Below the pieces are notes generated by a model, which worked only from the letters and a program-made list of their open reading frames with translations, did no database searches and was not told the DNA's origin. The position numbers were made by a program, and so were the translations under genes. Below are positions 23,345 to 34,123 of a DNA stretch of 64,000 nt, piece by piece. Every line of letters starts with the position of its first letter. Position 1 is the stretch's first letter. Location: positions 1,178,001 through 1,242,000 of the forward strand of contig NW_024468252.1 in NCBI RefSeq assembly GCF_002104995.1. The letters are read 5' to 3'. This stretch comes from Linderina pennispora. Taxonomy: Eukaryota; Kickxellomycota; Kickxellomycetes; Kickxellales; Kickxellaceae.

Positions 23345-26300
23345 TTAGCGAGTCCACTTCTCGGCCTTGCCCGCCCACGGCGAGACATAGTCAAAGTCGG
23401 AGAACTCCTTCTGGTCGTCGCCCTTGATGATGGTGTTGGACGGCGACAGGCCGGGCTTCTCGCTGGTGAACTCGGGGTCAAAGTTGGAGGTATCGTAGCG
23501 GTTGCGGATATCAGGTACATACAGCGGCGCAATGCGCTTGTTCAGCACGTCGTCCCAGTTGACGCCCTTGAAGAACGAGTGCTTCTTGATCTCCTCGGCG
23601 TCGGTCGGGCCCGAGCCCAGGCGCTTCGACGGCTCCTTCTCCAGCAGCGCCTGGCAGATGAACACCGAGTCGCGCGACATCTTGACCGGATACAGGATCT
23701 CGTCTTCGAGAATCGAGTCAAAGATCTCCTCCTCGTCCTCGCCGTGGAACGGCGACGTGCCCAGAATCATCTCGTAGATCAGCACCCCAAACGCCCACCA
23801 GTCGACCGCGCGGCCGTAGCGCTGCTCCAGCACAATCTCGGGCGCCATGAACTCGGGGGTGCCGCAGAAGGTCATTGTGGTCTGCCCGTAGCCCATGTTC
23901 TCCTTGCACAAGTCCCGTAGTCGGCAATCTTGATGTGGCCCTCGTGGTCCAGCATGATGTTGTCGAGCTTCAGGTCGCGGTAGATGATGTTTGCCTGGTG
24001 GAAGTACGCCAGCGCAAGCAGGATCTCGCACGCAAAGAACTTGGCCCGGCGCTCGCCGAAGCTGCCCAGCTTCTGCACGTGCATCATCAGGTCTCCTCCC
24101 GAGATGTACTCCATGGTGAAGAAGATCTGGTTCGGCGTCTGGAAGCACGAGTGCAGCCCGATCAGGAACGGGTGCCGCTCCTTGTTGGCAATCAGCAGCA
24201 CACGCTTCTCGGAGCGGGTGCTCTCAAACTCGTCGTTCTCGACAATAAACTCCTTCTTGAGCACCTTGATTGCATACAGCTTGCCGGTGGCCTTCTCCTC
24301 GGACAGCATGACCTTACCAAAGTTGCCCTTGCCAAGCACCTTCAGCAGCGAGAAGTCGCTGATGCCCACCGGGCGCTGCACCGCCTGCTGCTCGGCCTGC
24401 TGCGCCTGCTTGGGCGCCGGCTGCTTCTGCATGGCCATGCGGATCTGCTGCTTCTCGTCGCTGGAGATGTCAGCGCGCTGGACTGGGGGCTGGGCTTGAG
24501 GACGAGCCTGGAGCGCCGGCGGGACCGCGCCTTGCATATCATACATGTTCTGGCGGCCCTGGGGCTGCTGCGGCTGCTGCGAAATCGGCTGCTGGTACTG
24601 GGGAATGCGCTGCTGTTGCTGCTGCATCTGCTGCATCTGCTGCTGCTTCATCCGCTGCTGCATGTCTAGCTGCTGCTGCTGCCTGTTGCTGAGGCTGCGG
24701 GATCGGCTGCTGGTAGCGCTGGCTGCCATGCTGATCCAGCTGCTGCTGGTACTGTGACATACGCTGCTGGTGCTGTTGCTGCTGCAGCATCTGCTGCTGC
24801 TGCTGCTGCTGCTGCTGAGGAGACCCAGGGTTGCTAGCCTGGGTGCTGGTGATGATACTGCTGCGAAATATTCATCTGCTGCATCTGCTGCTGGTAGTAG
24901 CTCGGCGCCTGAGCAGCCGGACCACTGGGCTGCTTGGGCGGCACTGGTGGCGGCTGCTGGTTGCCAAAGTACGACGGCTTCGTCGGCGACTTGATCGGGA
25001 TGAACTCGCTGGATCCAGCCCGCTGATGGCTCGGCTGCGCAATATTGAGCTGCGCCGGGCGAGGACCCTGGCTGCCCGGCTGCTGGTGCTGGTGCTGGTG
25101 CTGGTGCTGCTGCGGGAGAGCAGGCACTGGCGGCACATTGGCCGACGGGCCCTGCATCTGCGCCAGCCTGCCCGTCAGCGCATCCACCGACTCGGCATCA
25201 TGGGCCTTCTTTGCAATGGTGTCGCGCTTGGCAACCAGCTTGGGCTTGGCCACAGCCTTGCCCTTCATCCGCTTGACCTCCTGCACCATCTCGCTGGCCC
25301 GCATCATGTCGAGACCACAGAAATGCGGCACACAGGCCATGCACCCCGAGTGACACGTCTGGCTACACTCGCCGCACTTGAGCGCACGGCGGCCAATGGT
25401 CAGCATCATACCGCAGTGACAGCACCAGTTGGCGCCAATGTTGGTCGTCTGCTCCCAGCGATGCGGGATCCGGTGCTTGATGATTTCAGTGGGATCCTCC
25501 TCGCCAGGCACAGGCCCCGACAGACAGTGCGTGACCACACGCGGCACACACTTTTCGTGGACAAACAGCTGGCAGTCGTCGCACTGCTGCCCAACGTCGT
25601 TGACAATGTGCTCGCTGCACACTGCGCACTTCATGATCGTGTATGTATGCAGCGGGTAGAAGTGGTGCCCGCACATCTCCGTGCAGGGGCCACGGCGCTT
25701 GCGCACGGCTGCCTTGCGCCCAAGCCTCGACTGCTGGCGGCGCTTGGGGGTCTCCTTGATAAAGTTGACCCACAGCTCAATCTGGCCCTGCGACTCGACA
25801 TCCCAGTTGCTCAGGACTCCCGGCCCGGCGTGGCTGCCAGGCATGCCAGGCGAGGCGCCAGGGAACTGCTGCTGGTGCGGCATTTGGGGGTAGCCGCCGC
25901 CCTGCTGCATCTGCCCGTATGGAGCCCCGCCGGGACTGGCGCCAGGCGCACTGCCCGCGCCACGGGCCACCTGGTCGGCAGTCGCCCAGCCCTCGGACGA
26001 CTCGGCAATGATCTCGCGCTTGCGGATATCCTCGTAGATATCAGACAGACGGATCCACAGCAGACCAACCAGATAGTCCTGGTCGCCACGCTCAAAGATG
26101 GACAGCTCGACCTCGGATGCCTTCTTGACGTCGACTTCAAAGTAGTGGTTGAACACACCTTCGCGCACAATAGGCGTCATGCCGCGGTTCTTGCCATCGA
26201 CCTTGACTACAATGAACTGCTGCGCAATGCGGGTATCGCCTGTGCGGATTGGCGCGCGCTTCACGTACATAGCGCGGTTAATGCGAAGCTGCAGCTTGCC

Positions 26301-27538
26301 CGTAATCGGACGCCGGATCGCAGGCTGGTGGATGAGACCACCTTGATCGTCCTCGTTCAGGGTGTCGTTGTCGTCATCGATGTAGTCAACGTACAGCGAC
26401 TGGTACATCTTGAGAGAGTACTCGAGCAGCCGGATGCGGTCCTCGGCTTCGCGCAGCATCTTCTCCGTGTCGACAATCTGGGCAATCTTGCCCTTGCTGC
26501 CGCGCCGGTAATCATCGCTGTACAGAGCCCGGATCCGGTTTGCGTTGTCGCGAATCTTGCGCTCGACCTCGAGCTTGTAGGCAATCTCGTGCACCTTGAG
26601 CGAGATCTTTTGGATAGACAGCGTCGATGTCTTGCGCAGGTCCAGCCGCGTCTGAATCATCGACTGCGGCCGCCCGCTTGACGAGCTGCGGGCCACCGAC
26701 CCGCCCGGTGAAAGGTCGCCGTCTGCCGATCCGCCGCCTACAATGCTCGCAGACAAAACGTCAGTTACAATGATACCTCATGCATATTGAGCCGCTTCGT
26801 GCAGAGCAGGCGATTGCTGCTCTCTCCGAAACGAGAGGGGGGGGAGGAAAGAGCATGCCTGAGCTCGCCCCTTTCACACTGCTCGCATTTTTCCAAAGAG
26901 TGACGAGGCCACATGTCACTGTGACAATAGTCCATGTTCACATGGGACCGGGCCATGAGCATGCGGAACTTGTCCCCTCTGCTCGCTGGCTCTTCAGCTG
27001 TCAAAAAGCGCAAAAGCTCCCCCACAGGGCCCAGTCTGAATACGTTACCTGCGGCGTGGAGGTTGCTGCGGTTCTGCTTCTTCTGAATGAGACGGTCGAG
27101 CTCGGCCTGAAGGAAGCTGACACGCCGCTCGGCATCCATTATCATGGTCTCGGCGTTCGCCCGCACTGCCGGATTCGCCAGCTGCGACATGAGCTGCTTG
27201 GTCTTGGTCAGCATGTTCTTCTCCTTCTGCAGCTTCTCCTGTGTCTGGCTGATAGCGGTGTCCAGGTCCTACAGCAAACGCGAATTGCGCCAGAGAGAGA
27301 TGGCCTCATGAATTCACACCCTGTCAAGCTGGCACTCCTCTGCAAGTATGGAAGGCCATTCTGTCTGCCCACAGGCGCGGGGAGGGAGAACAGCATCCTT
27401 CTGCGCACCCAGGCTGTCGGGGGCCAGCAGATTGCAGCCAGTCTGCGTAATAACTTCGCAGCAAAGAGGTGTCTGGTTTTGAAAAAGTCGGCGCGCGAAA
27501 CTTACCCCAGCGTGGCCTGACATACTGGACGCCTGCAT
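23345..27538 (-). CDS. PKC1: Protein kinase C (Pkc1) of the cell-wall integrity pathway
   Basis: AGC-family Ser/Thr kinase acting downstream of Rho1 and upstream of the cell-wall MAPK cascade. Exons on the minus strand: 27538-27506 ([11 protein letters not shown]), 27268-27049, then 26737-23345; introns are GT-AG and in phase. About 1,215 residues. Order: first HR1 ([15 protein letters not shown] to ELDRLIQKK), second HR1 ([22 protein letters not shown]), C2-like region ([16 protein letters not shown]), two C1 zinc fingers ([17 protein letters not shown] with [20 protein letters not shown] with [13 protein letters not shown]), a long Gln/Pro linker, then the kinase domain with [30 protein letters not shown] instead of DFG, and APEIV. 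The AGC tail has SNTIIKGDD and the hydrophobic motif FSDFDYV. Frame breaks occur in the polyQ linker (near 24800 and 24690) and just after DYG (near 23913, two extra or one missing base). Domain order matches fungal Pkc1 exactly. Confidence 0.93.
24590..24830 (-). repeat. CAG/CTG-rich polyglutamine tract inside PKC1
   Basis: On the plus strand this is a CTG/TGC-rich tract with an uninterrupted CTG run near 24791-24819. Read on the minus strand in the PKC1 frame it encodes polyglutamine with Met, His, Pro and Tyr interruptions, between the second C1 finger and the kinase domain. Two frame changes fall here, as expected for a repeat difficult to sequence. Confidence 0.85.
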
Positions 27539-27953
27539 GGTCGTAGTGGCTATTCCCTTTGGGTGGAGTAACAAGTATTGAAGGAAAGTGGAAACAAAGA
27601 GGAAACAAGCTTGAACTAAAAAAAACGGGAAATTTAAAAGCGAGCTGGAAAGAGGATGTTGTTTTGAGAAAATCGATGCTTGCTGCACGTCAGAAAGCGC
27701 AATAAAATTCTCAAAGTGATGGTATCATCCTGCAGTCTTTTTTTCCAGATTCGTTACACACACCCTCGCCTTTTTCGCGCCTGCTGCCAGAGCCAATAGC
27801 TGGGCGCCTGTCCAGACCTTTGCCTTCGCAAATGCCACTCTTGAGCACGGTGCTTGCCTGGCGAATCCTCAAACGGTGTTCTAGAAAGACATGTTAAAGC
27901 ACAGAAAATAAGACGGTCTATGTATAAAATTCGCTTTTTAAAAGTACTACAAA
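27539..27953. other. PKC1 promoter and TIM22 3' flank
   Basis: AT-richer sequence between two minus-strand genes. The stretch upstream of the PKC1 ATG contains runs of A on the plus strand, meaning a T-rich leader on the coding strand. No gene is seen. Confidence 0.5.
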
Positions 27954-28409
27954 CTAGTCATCCTTATGCATATACCAGTCGATTGCTGCCGAGAAGGCCG
28001 CAAAGCCCGCGCATCCAGCCGCCATGCCCTTCGGACCCGTCCTGGCTGCCAGCGTGCCGCCCGTCACGCATCCAGCCGCAATGCTGTTGTAGATGTCGTT
28101 GCGCGCCCGGTAGCTCTCGATCATGCACTCGGACCCCGAGTAGATGGCGGCCATTACTGCAAAGTTCTTGGCTGACGAGTAGCTCTTGGCACCCATGTCC
28201 TTGAACACCTGTTTGATCTGCTGTTTTGTTGTTGCCGATGTGTCTACTGGCGACGAGAACTCGATTCCAGACAGAACCAGCCCGAACACCGCTCCGATAC
28301 CGAAACCGGCGATACCGCTGAACCCGGCTTTGAATGCACACGAATCGGTTACCTTGGCCGCCGCCGCCCGCTCGTCCATTGACGGTGTCCGTGTGAAGGG
28401 GTTGTCCAT
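27954..28409 (-). CDS. TIM22: Tim22, carrier translocase core subunit
   Basis: Channel-forming subunit of the TIM22 complex, which inserts metabolite carriers into the mitochondrial inner membrane. 151 residues from MDNPFTRTPSMDERAAA, a little shorter than many fungal Tim22 proteins. Four hydrophobic segments are visible: around CAFKAGFSGIAGFGIGAVFGLV, SYSSAKNFAVMAAIYSGSECM, NSIAAGCVTGGTLAARTGPKG and AAGCAGFAAFSAAIDWYM. The family signature of the Tim17/22/23 fold, YSGSECMIESYRARNDIYN then GCVTGGTLAAR..G, is intact. The start is the first Met giving the expected soluble N-terminus; upstream in-frame Mets exist but add unrelated sequence. No intron and no frame break. It is separated from PKC1 by 415 bp on the same strand. 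Confidence 0.93.
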   Translation of the reverse strand: MDNPFTRTPSMDERAAAAKVTDSCAFKAGFSGIAGFGIGAVFGLVLSGIEFSSPVDTSATTKQQIKQVFKDMGAKSYSSAKNFAVMAAIYSGSECMIESYRARNDIYNSIAAGCVTGGTLAARTGPKGMAAGCAGFAAFSAAIDWYMHKDD

Positions 28410-29621
28410 TGTGCGAATTAGGGTGTATGAAGGGAACGGTACAGAGGAGCTGTCTTGAAAAGCAATGAGCCAAGCGCGCCGAAAAACTAAAAGCGGATCG
28501 CTGCGAGATATGCTCACAGTAACAAAAAAAAAAGCATATTGGCAAGGATCCGAGTGTGCCTTTTTACTAACCCACCGATCGGGTGATGGATTACGAGATC
28601 GATGATCATGATCATCGCTTTTTATCGTGTGCCAGATCGCAATCGATTTATCCACATGAAGCCAGCGACGATCCTGCTATTGTCGCTCGTTCCGAGCATC
28701 GCATATGACAGCATCCTTGATCCACGCGCGCTCCGGCTGGGAAGATGCGCACCTGCCTTTGCAGAACCGCTCGCCACTGCCGTTGGGGATAAAGAGGGAC
28801 AGAAAGGCGGTTCGGAGGCAAGCTCATGTCCGGGAATCGAGGATCGAGCGAGCTGGGCTGCTGCCCAAGATAAAAACCATTACCCTGCTGCTCTCTGCGC
28901 GCAGACCAACCACTACACACAGACCAAATGGACATAGCTCACCTGACAGTGGGTGGTACATGTACTGTCGCCCTATCTCTTTCGGCACAAAGATACACTG
29001 TGTTGAGTGCGAATGGTGCCAAAAGCATCCATTGACTCCACCAAGCAGTCATGGAATAGGCTGGCGCATGTGAAAAACACAAGGGGAGCGAAACAGCTCA
29101 TGCTAAACCGTCCGGAGTTCATTAGGCCAACCCCAGTCCAAGGGTAGCTTCCCTTGACACCGCCCCGCCGCCCCCTCCCCAACTCTCCACCGACCGGCGC
29201 ACAGATCGCCCGAGATTGCTTCTGCTCGCAAGAGGATGTGGCCGGATGATGGCTTTGGGCGGACTCTGATTCGATAATAAGCCCAGCACACACGAGCAGA
29301 AACGGCGGATTGCTTGTTCATTCTGGCTGCTTTCAGATGTCCGCCAGAGCAGCACCCAGCAGTCTTTGCCTGGGGAAAAAATTGCGGTCAGAGTCAGATG
29401 AGGGCCAGCAGAAGTGAATCCATCCGCACGTGGATGCACACGCCGCCGCAACCTCTACCGCCTATAAGACGCTAGTGTACGCGGGGTAGATAACCGCTTA
29501 AAGGGCAGCAGTAGCACATACCGCACCTCCCCTTCCTTCGCCTTCCTAGCAATACTTTTTTTACCACTACCTGTACCTTATCTACTTTTTTACACACCCA
29601 GCGGCACATCATCAAATCACA
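28410..29621. other. Divergent intergenic region between TIM22 and GUT2
   Basis: Presumed bidirectional promoter region. It contains an 18-nt perfect palindrome at 28600-28617 built of GATC/ATGATC words. Close to GUT2 there is a CT-rich leader (29520-29600). No domain-bearing frame is present. Confidence 0.5.
28600..28617. promoter_or_regulatory. 18-nt perfect palindrome
   Basis: The sequence CGATGATCATGATCATCG reads identically on both strands and sits in a GATC-dense patch. It could be a dimeric transcription-factor site between two mitochondrial genes, but no factor is known to me for it and chance is possible. Confidence 0.3.
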
Positions 29622-31964
29622 ATGTGGCGCCAGCACACCGCAAGGCAAGTAGCAAAGTTCGGAGCCGCCACTGCAGCGACGGCCGGCGTGGCGTACGCGG
29701 GCTACGCGTACTACCAGCGCAAGACTGGCCGCACACCCACGGTCGCCAGCCTGTATCCGCAATCCCTGATCAACTACGCCGACCCCCTGCAGACGCCGAC
29801 CCCGCCGGGTAAGCGGCCACACGCCTTCTGGACGCCGCCCAAGCGCCAGGACATGATCAACGACCTCAAGGGCCTGCAGCGGGACGGCACCGACACCAAG
29901 ACAGCGAGCGAAAAGGAATTTGATCTGCTTGTGATCGGCGGCGGAGCCACGGGTGCGGGCTGCACCCTGGATGCAGCCACACGTGGGCTGAAGGTGGCCA
30001 TGGTCGAGCGTGACGATTTCGCAGCCGGCACATCGAGCAAATCCACCAAGCTGGTGCATGGCGGCGTGCGTTACCTGCAGAAGGCCATTATGGGGCTCGA
30101 CTATGAGCAGTGGAAGATGGTGCGCGAGGCCCTGCACGAGCGCAAGACGTTCCTGAACATTGCGCCGTATCTGAGCCACGAGCTGCCGATTCTGCTGCCG
30201 GTCTACACATGGTGGCAGCTGCCGTACTTCTGGATCGGCTGCAAGATGTACGATCTCCTGGCGGGCAAGCAGGGCATCTCGACCAGCTACATCATGGGCC
30301 GCGGCAAGACCCTCGAGAGCTTCCCGATGCTTCGCTCCGAGGGCCTAGTTGGCTCGCTGGTGTACTTTGACGGCCAGCACAACGATGCCCGCATGAACGC
30401 CGCACTGGCTGTCACTGCCGCCGCCCACGGCGCCGTGGTTGCCAACCATGTCGAGGTCACATCGCTGATCAAGGGCCCCAACGAGGAGGGGAAGGAGGTC
30501 GTCAAGGGCGCCATGCTGCGCGACAATGAGACCGGAGAGGAGTGGTCCGTGCGGGCCAAGGGCGTGATCAATGCCACCGGTCCCTTCTCTGACGCCATTC
30601 TGAAGATGGACGAGCCGCAGATGGCCGACATTGTCGCGCCCAGCTCCGGTGTGCACCTGGTGCTGCCGTCGTACTTTAGCCCCAAGAACATGGGCATGCT
30701 GGATCCGGCGACCACCGACGGTCGCGTCGTGTTCTTTTTGCCCTGGGAGGGCGGCGTCGTTGCCGGTACTACCGACACGCTGTGCAATGTCGAGGCCGAC
30801 CCGAAGCCCTCGGAGAAGGAGATCGAGTGGATCCTTTCCGAGATCCGCCGCTTCCTGTCGCCCGACGTCAAGATCCGCCGCGGCGATGTCCTGTCGGCAT
30901 GGTCGGGAATCCGCCCGCTGGTGCGTGACCCCAAGGCCCAGAACACCAAGGACCTGGTGCGCAACCACATGATCCACACCTCCGACTCTGGCCTGATCAC
31001 GATTGCCGGTGGCAAGTGGACCACATACCGCGAGATGGCCAAGGAGACCATCGACCAGGCCATCGACGCGTTCAAGCTCCAGCCGCTGCGCGACTGCCAG
31101 ACCGAGTCAGTCCGTCTGATCGGCTCGCACGCCTGGTCCGACACCATGTTTCATCAAGCTGGTGCAGAACTTTGGCGTCGACCTGGAAGTCGCCAAGCAT
31201 CTGTCTCACAACTACGGTGACCGCGCCTGGGCCGTCTGTGCCATGGCCGACCGCACCAGCGAGCAGTACCCGTCTGTCGGCAACCGCCTGCATCCCGCTC
31301 TACCCGTTCATTGACGCCGAAGGTCCGCTACGCCGTACAGTACGAGTACGCCCTGTCTGCCGTCGACGTGATTGCGCGCCGCCTGCGCCTTGCGTTCCTC
31401 GATGCCCAGGCCGCCCGCGACTCTCTGCCCAAGGTCATTGACATCATGGCTGGCGAGCTGCACTGGGACGACAAGCGCAAGAAGGCTGAGCACCGCAAGG
31501 CACTCGAGTACCTGACCACCATGGGTCTGCCTGACTCGATCCTGGACGAGCCTGCCAACGTCGCCAGCGACAAGAAGGGTTATCTGAACATTAAGACCAC
31601 TGGCGATTTGAACTTCCTTGATGCCGCTTCGTACTATCGTCGCGGCGTGTTCTCGGCCGAGGAGATTGGTGCCTTCCTGTCTGCCTTTGCTGAGTTTGAT
31701 GTCCATGGCGACGGTCATATTGAGGTCAAGGATATCAAGCCGCTGTTTGACTCAATCAAGGTACCGCTTCCCCAGGGCGACATTGACGAGTACCTGAGGG
31801 CTGCCAACGTCGATTACTCGAGCCCGGCAAACACCATCGAGTTTGAGCAGATCTTTGACGTGCTGGGTCAGATCAAGGAGGCCATCAACTCCAAGGGCCG
31901 TGCTCCCACTGGCGAGCTCAAGCTCAACCAGATCCCGACCCACCGCAGCGGCGGTGGTGTCTAA
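29622..31964 (+). CDS. GUT2: Mitochondrial FAD-dependent glycerol-3-phosphate dehydrogenase with EF-hand tail
   Basis: Oxidises glycerol-3-phosphate to dihydroxyacetone phosphate at the outer face of the inner mitochondrial membrane, passing electrons to ubiquinone. About 780 residues. The N-terminus MWRQHTARQVAKFG is basic, followed by a hydrophobic stretch (GAATAATAGVAYAGYAYYQ), as in mitochondrial GPDs. The FAD-binding Rossmann motif is DLLVIGGGATGAGCTLDAATRG, followed by the family hallmarks SSKSTKLVHGGVRYL, INATGPF, VHLVLPSYF and GGKWTTYREMA. The C-terminus has an EF-hand loop DVHGDGHIEVKDI near 31700 and a degenerate second one. Frame breaks near 31151, 31297 and 31321 each behave as one extra base (in TTT, CCC and AA), because the conserved GPD C-terminal domain continues across them. 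No intron is needed. A CT-rich leader precedes the start. Confidence 0.93.
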
Positions 31965-32254
31965 CCATATTGAGATTATTCTTTTTTCGTTCATTAGCTT
32001 CGTTTCATTTTCGTCAATTTATACAGCTACTTGGTTAGACTATTGATGGGATGCGTGCCTACTGGCGACGTGATATCAACTGACAACAAAAATAGCTCCA
32101 GCACTGAGTCAATGGAGACATCGAGGCGGAGACATGGTCACACCAACCACAGCTTGCTGCCCTGGTTTCCTTGTCGCACAAGATCTATGCTCACTGCGAA
32201 ACCTTCAGGAAGGCCAACGCGCGGTGCTCGTAGTGTCTCATTATCAAAATTGAC
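31965..32254. other. GUT2 3' flank
   Basis: T-rich sequence right after the stop is the probable poly(A) region. Nothing else is recognised. Confidence 0.5.
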
Positions 32255-32760
32255 ATGCCTGCACAGCTTTGGTGTCCCATGCCATAGCATAAACTGGTCC
32301 TTCTGTTTTCCAGGGCTGCATGTCGGTCTGTCATGACAATATATGCAGTTATTGAGGCCTCAACTCTGTTGGTACATTTAAACACTGACTTTCTCACGGC
32401 TGGAAAAAACGAAACATGGGGCGTCGGCCAGGTTCACCTGTCATATCCGTATCGGCCTTGGCCTCGCGTGATAAATCCTTGACCCAGCGCAAAAATCCAC
32501 GGAACCCCTTAATGTTTCGGTACACCTCGGGGCTCGATGGCAGCGGCCGGTTTCCAAACGCGCGCAGAGTGGCAGGCGAACGCCTGGGTCTGGCCACTGG
32601 CACCACCGGCGCTATCGGCGCCACAGACGCCAGTGTCGCCGTGTCCCAGCCACTATCATCGTGTGCTGTTGATATTCTCTCAAGGTTCATCGTATGCGAA
32701 TGAAGGAAAGCCTGCATGGTCAGCTTCAGGAAAAGAGGTAAGCAAAATAAGGAATTTTGG
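32255..32760. repeat. Direct duplication, unit 1
   Basis: This stretch resembles 33590-34080 in the same orientation. Shared words include CCAGGGCT(G/A)CATGTCGGTCTGTCATGA and the long block around CACCTCGGGGCTCGATGG. Divergence is low inside the small ORF and higher outside it. Offset between copies is about 1.33 kb. Confidence 0.85.
32394..32690 (-). CDS. Small uncharacterised protein, copy 1 of a tandem pair
   Basis: 98 residues if started at MNLERISTAHDD; the open frame extends upstream to 32855 and an exon could join there. The core block SPATLRAFGNRPLPSSPEVY followed by RNIKGFRGFLRWVKDLSREA is nearly identical in the second copy. It carries an insertion relative to copy 2 (ASVAPIAPV). 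No signal peptide or membrane segment within the core, and I do not recognise a family. Conservation of frame between the two diverged copies, with changes that mostly spare the protein, argues that it codes. An upstream minus-strand frame at 32939-33223 could be its first exon. Confidence 0.5.
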   Translation of the reverse strand: MNLERISTAHDDSGWDTATLASVAPIAPVVPVARPRRSPATLRAFGNRPLPSSPEVYRNIKGFRGFLRWVKDLSREAKADTDMTGEPGRRPMFRFFQP

Positions 32761-32938
32761 TAATAAGGTGAAGAACAGAGGAAAAAGCGTGTGGCGTCCC
32801 TATCCTGTATCCCGACAACACTCTGTGCTTTTCTGCTTTTGGCCAGAGTGATCATCAGTGGCGATCACTAGTAATGCTGCTGATGTCGTGGATATTCATT
32901 TCCAAGGCTGCTGGAGGCACTCAGTTGTTTCAAAGAGT

Positions 32939-33223
32939 TTATTGTCTTTCGTTGGTATCCAACCAAAGTGGCATAAAGGTGGCCATTTCAGATAGTCTCG
33001 TTGCCAGAGATTCATCCCTTTTCCTCTCTTTTTTAATAATGGTTGATAGCCACTTCAATTTTTTGTCAGCCGATGGCTCCCGTGTCGATGGTAGGCTGGG
33101 AGACTGAGCAGGTACGGAGATGCGTTGCGTGAGTACAGGCAGCTTTGGTTTTTGGGTTAGCCTAGCGCTCCTGCGAAGCGACCCTGGCTGAATACGCCCA
33201 CAGCTGTTGTTGCTGCGCATCAT
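32939..33223 (-). CDS. Small basic open frame between the duplicated units (possible upstream exon)
   Basis: 94 residues beginning MMRSNNSCGRIQPGSLRRSARL, rich in Arg, Lys and Ser. It lies upstream of copy 1 on the same strand, so it may be a separate gene or a 5' exon. No domain is recognised. Low confidence that it is coding. Confidence 0.25.
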   Translation of the reverse strand: MMRSNNSCGRIQPGSLRRSARLTQKPKLPVLTQRISVPAQSPSLPSTREPSADKKLKWLSTIIKKERKRDESLATRLSEMATFMPLWLDTNERQ

Positions 33224-33589
33224 TTTACAAAAGAGAACAAATGAAGAATTGCAAAAAATGAAATAGAGTAGGCTGAGTGGGAAATGACTGGCTGCTCATT
33301 GAAACCTGTGCAGCTCATCGCCTAACCTTGTTCCATATTAACAAGCAGCCTAAACCAGGGGAACCATATCTGGCTCTTGAGCCAATGCAAGAAATGCGGT
33401 AACATGCCGCAGCCCTCCATGGCCTGGCTGTGTGTGTGGGGTCTTTCGCGATCTATCAATGCTAGCATATGCACAGGTATGCTCTTCTACCCTAAATCTT
33501 ATAGGCCATTTGTATTGCATCCTGCTTTGGAAAGTACATTTGTGAACACATGTGGTACGTCTCGTGGTGTCCATGTATTATCGATGATG

Positions 33590-34080
33590 TCATATCTGCA
33601 TGGCGTTGGTGTCCCATGCCGCAGCATAAATTGGCCCTTCTTTTTTCCAGGGCTACATGTCGGTCTGTCATGATAAGGTATATACAGATATTGAGGTTCT
33701 CAACTCTGTTGATACATATAAACACCAACTTCTTCACTGGTGGAAAAAACCAAACACTGTACGTCGGCTAGGGTTACCTGACATATCCGTATCGGCCTTG
33801 GCCTCGCGTGACAAATCCTTGAGCCACCGTAAGAACTCGCGGAACCCTTTTATGTTCCGGTACACCTCGGGGCTCGATGGCAGCGGCCGGTTTCCAAACG
33901 CGCGCAGAGTGGCAGGCGAACGCCTGGGTCTGGCCACCGGCACCAGTGTCGCTGCATCCCAGTCATCATCGTCGTGCGCTGTTGATATTCTGTCAAGCTC
34001 CATCATATGCAAGTGAGGGAAAATGTACAGGGTAGGTTTCAGGAAAGAGATAAACAGAGTAAGGAGTTTTGGAAACAAGG
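33590..34080. repeat. Direct duplication, unit 2
   Basis: Second copy of the segment at 32255-32760, same orientation. The best-preserved part covers the small minus-strand ORF; the flanks show scattered substitutions and small indels. Confidence 0.85.
33734..34006 (-). CDS. Small uncharacterised protein, copy 2 of a tandem pair
   Basis: 90 residues from MMELDRISTAHDDDDWDAAT; the open frame extends upstream to 34123 with a hydrophobic, Phe/Leu-rich extension (MWLNHLPFFSSLLFTLF) that could be a spurious read-through or a membrane segment. The core SPEVYRNIKGFREFLRWLKD is shared with copy 1. Differences from copy 1 are mainly conservative (R/E, V/L, T/S). The function is unknown. It is probably a lineage-specific gene that duplicated locally. 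Confidence 0.5.
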   Translation of the reverse strand: MMELDRISTAHDDDDWDAATLVPVARPRRSPATLRAFGNRPLPSSPEVYRNIKGFREFLRWLKDLSREAKADTDMSGNPSRRTVFGFFHQ

Positions 34081-34123
34081 TGAAGAGTAGGGAGGAAAAA
34101 AAAGGGAGGTGGTTGAGCCACAA

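Noticed and set aside
24831-26681. 616-residue open frame on the plus strand
   Set aside because: It lies antisense to the PKC1 exon encoding HR1, C2 and C1 domains; its translation is a Leu/Arg/Asp-rich product of the reversed codons with no domain.
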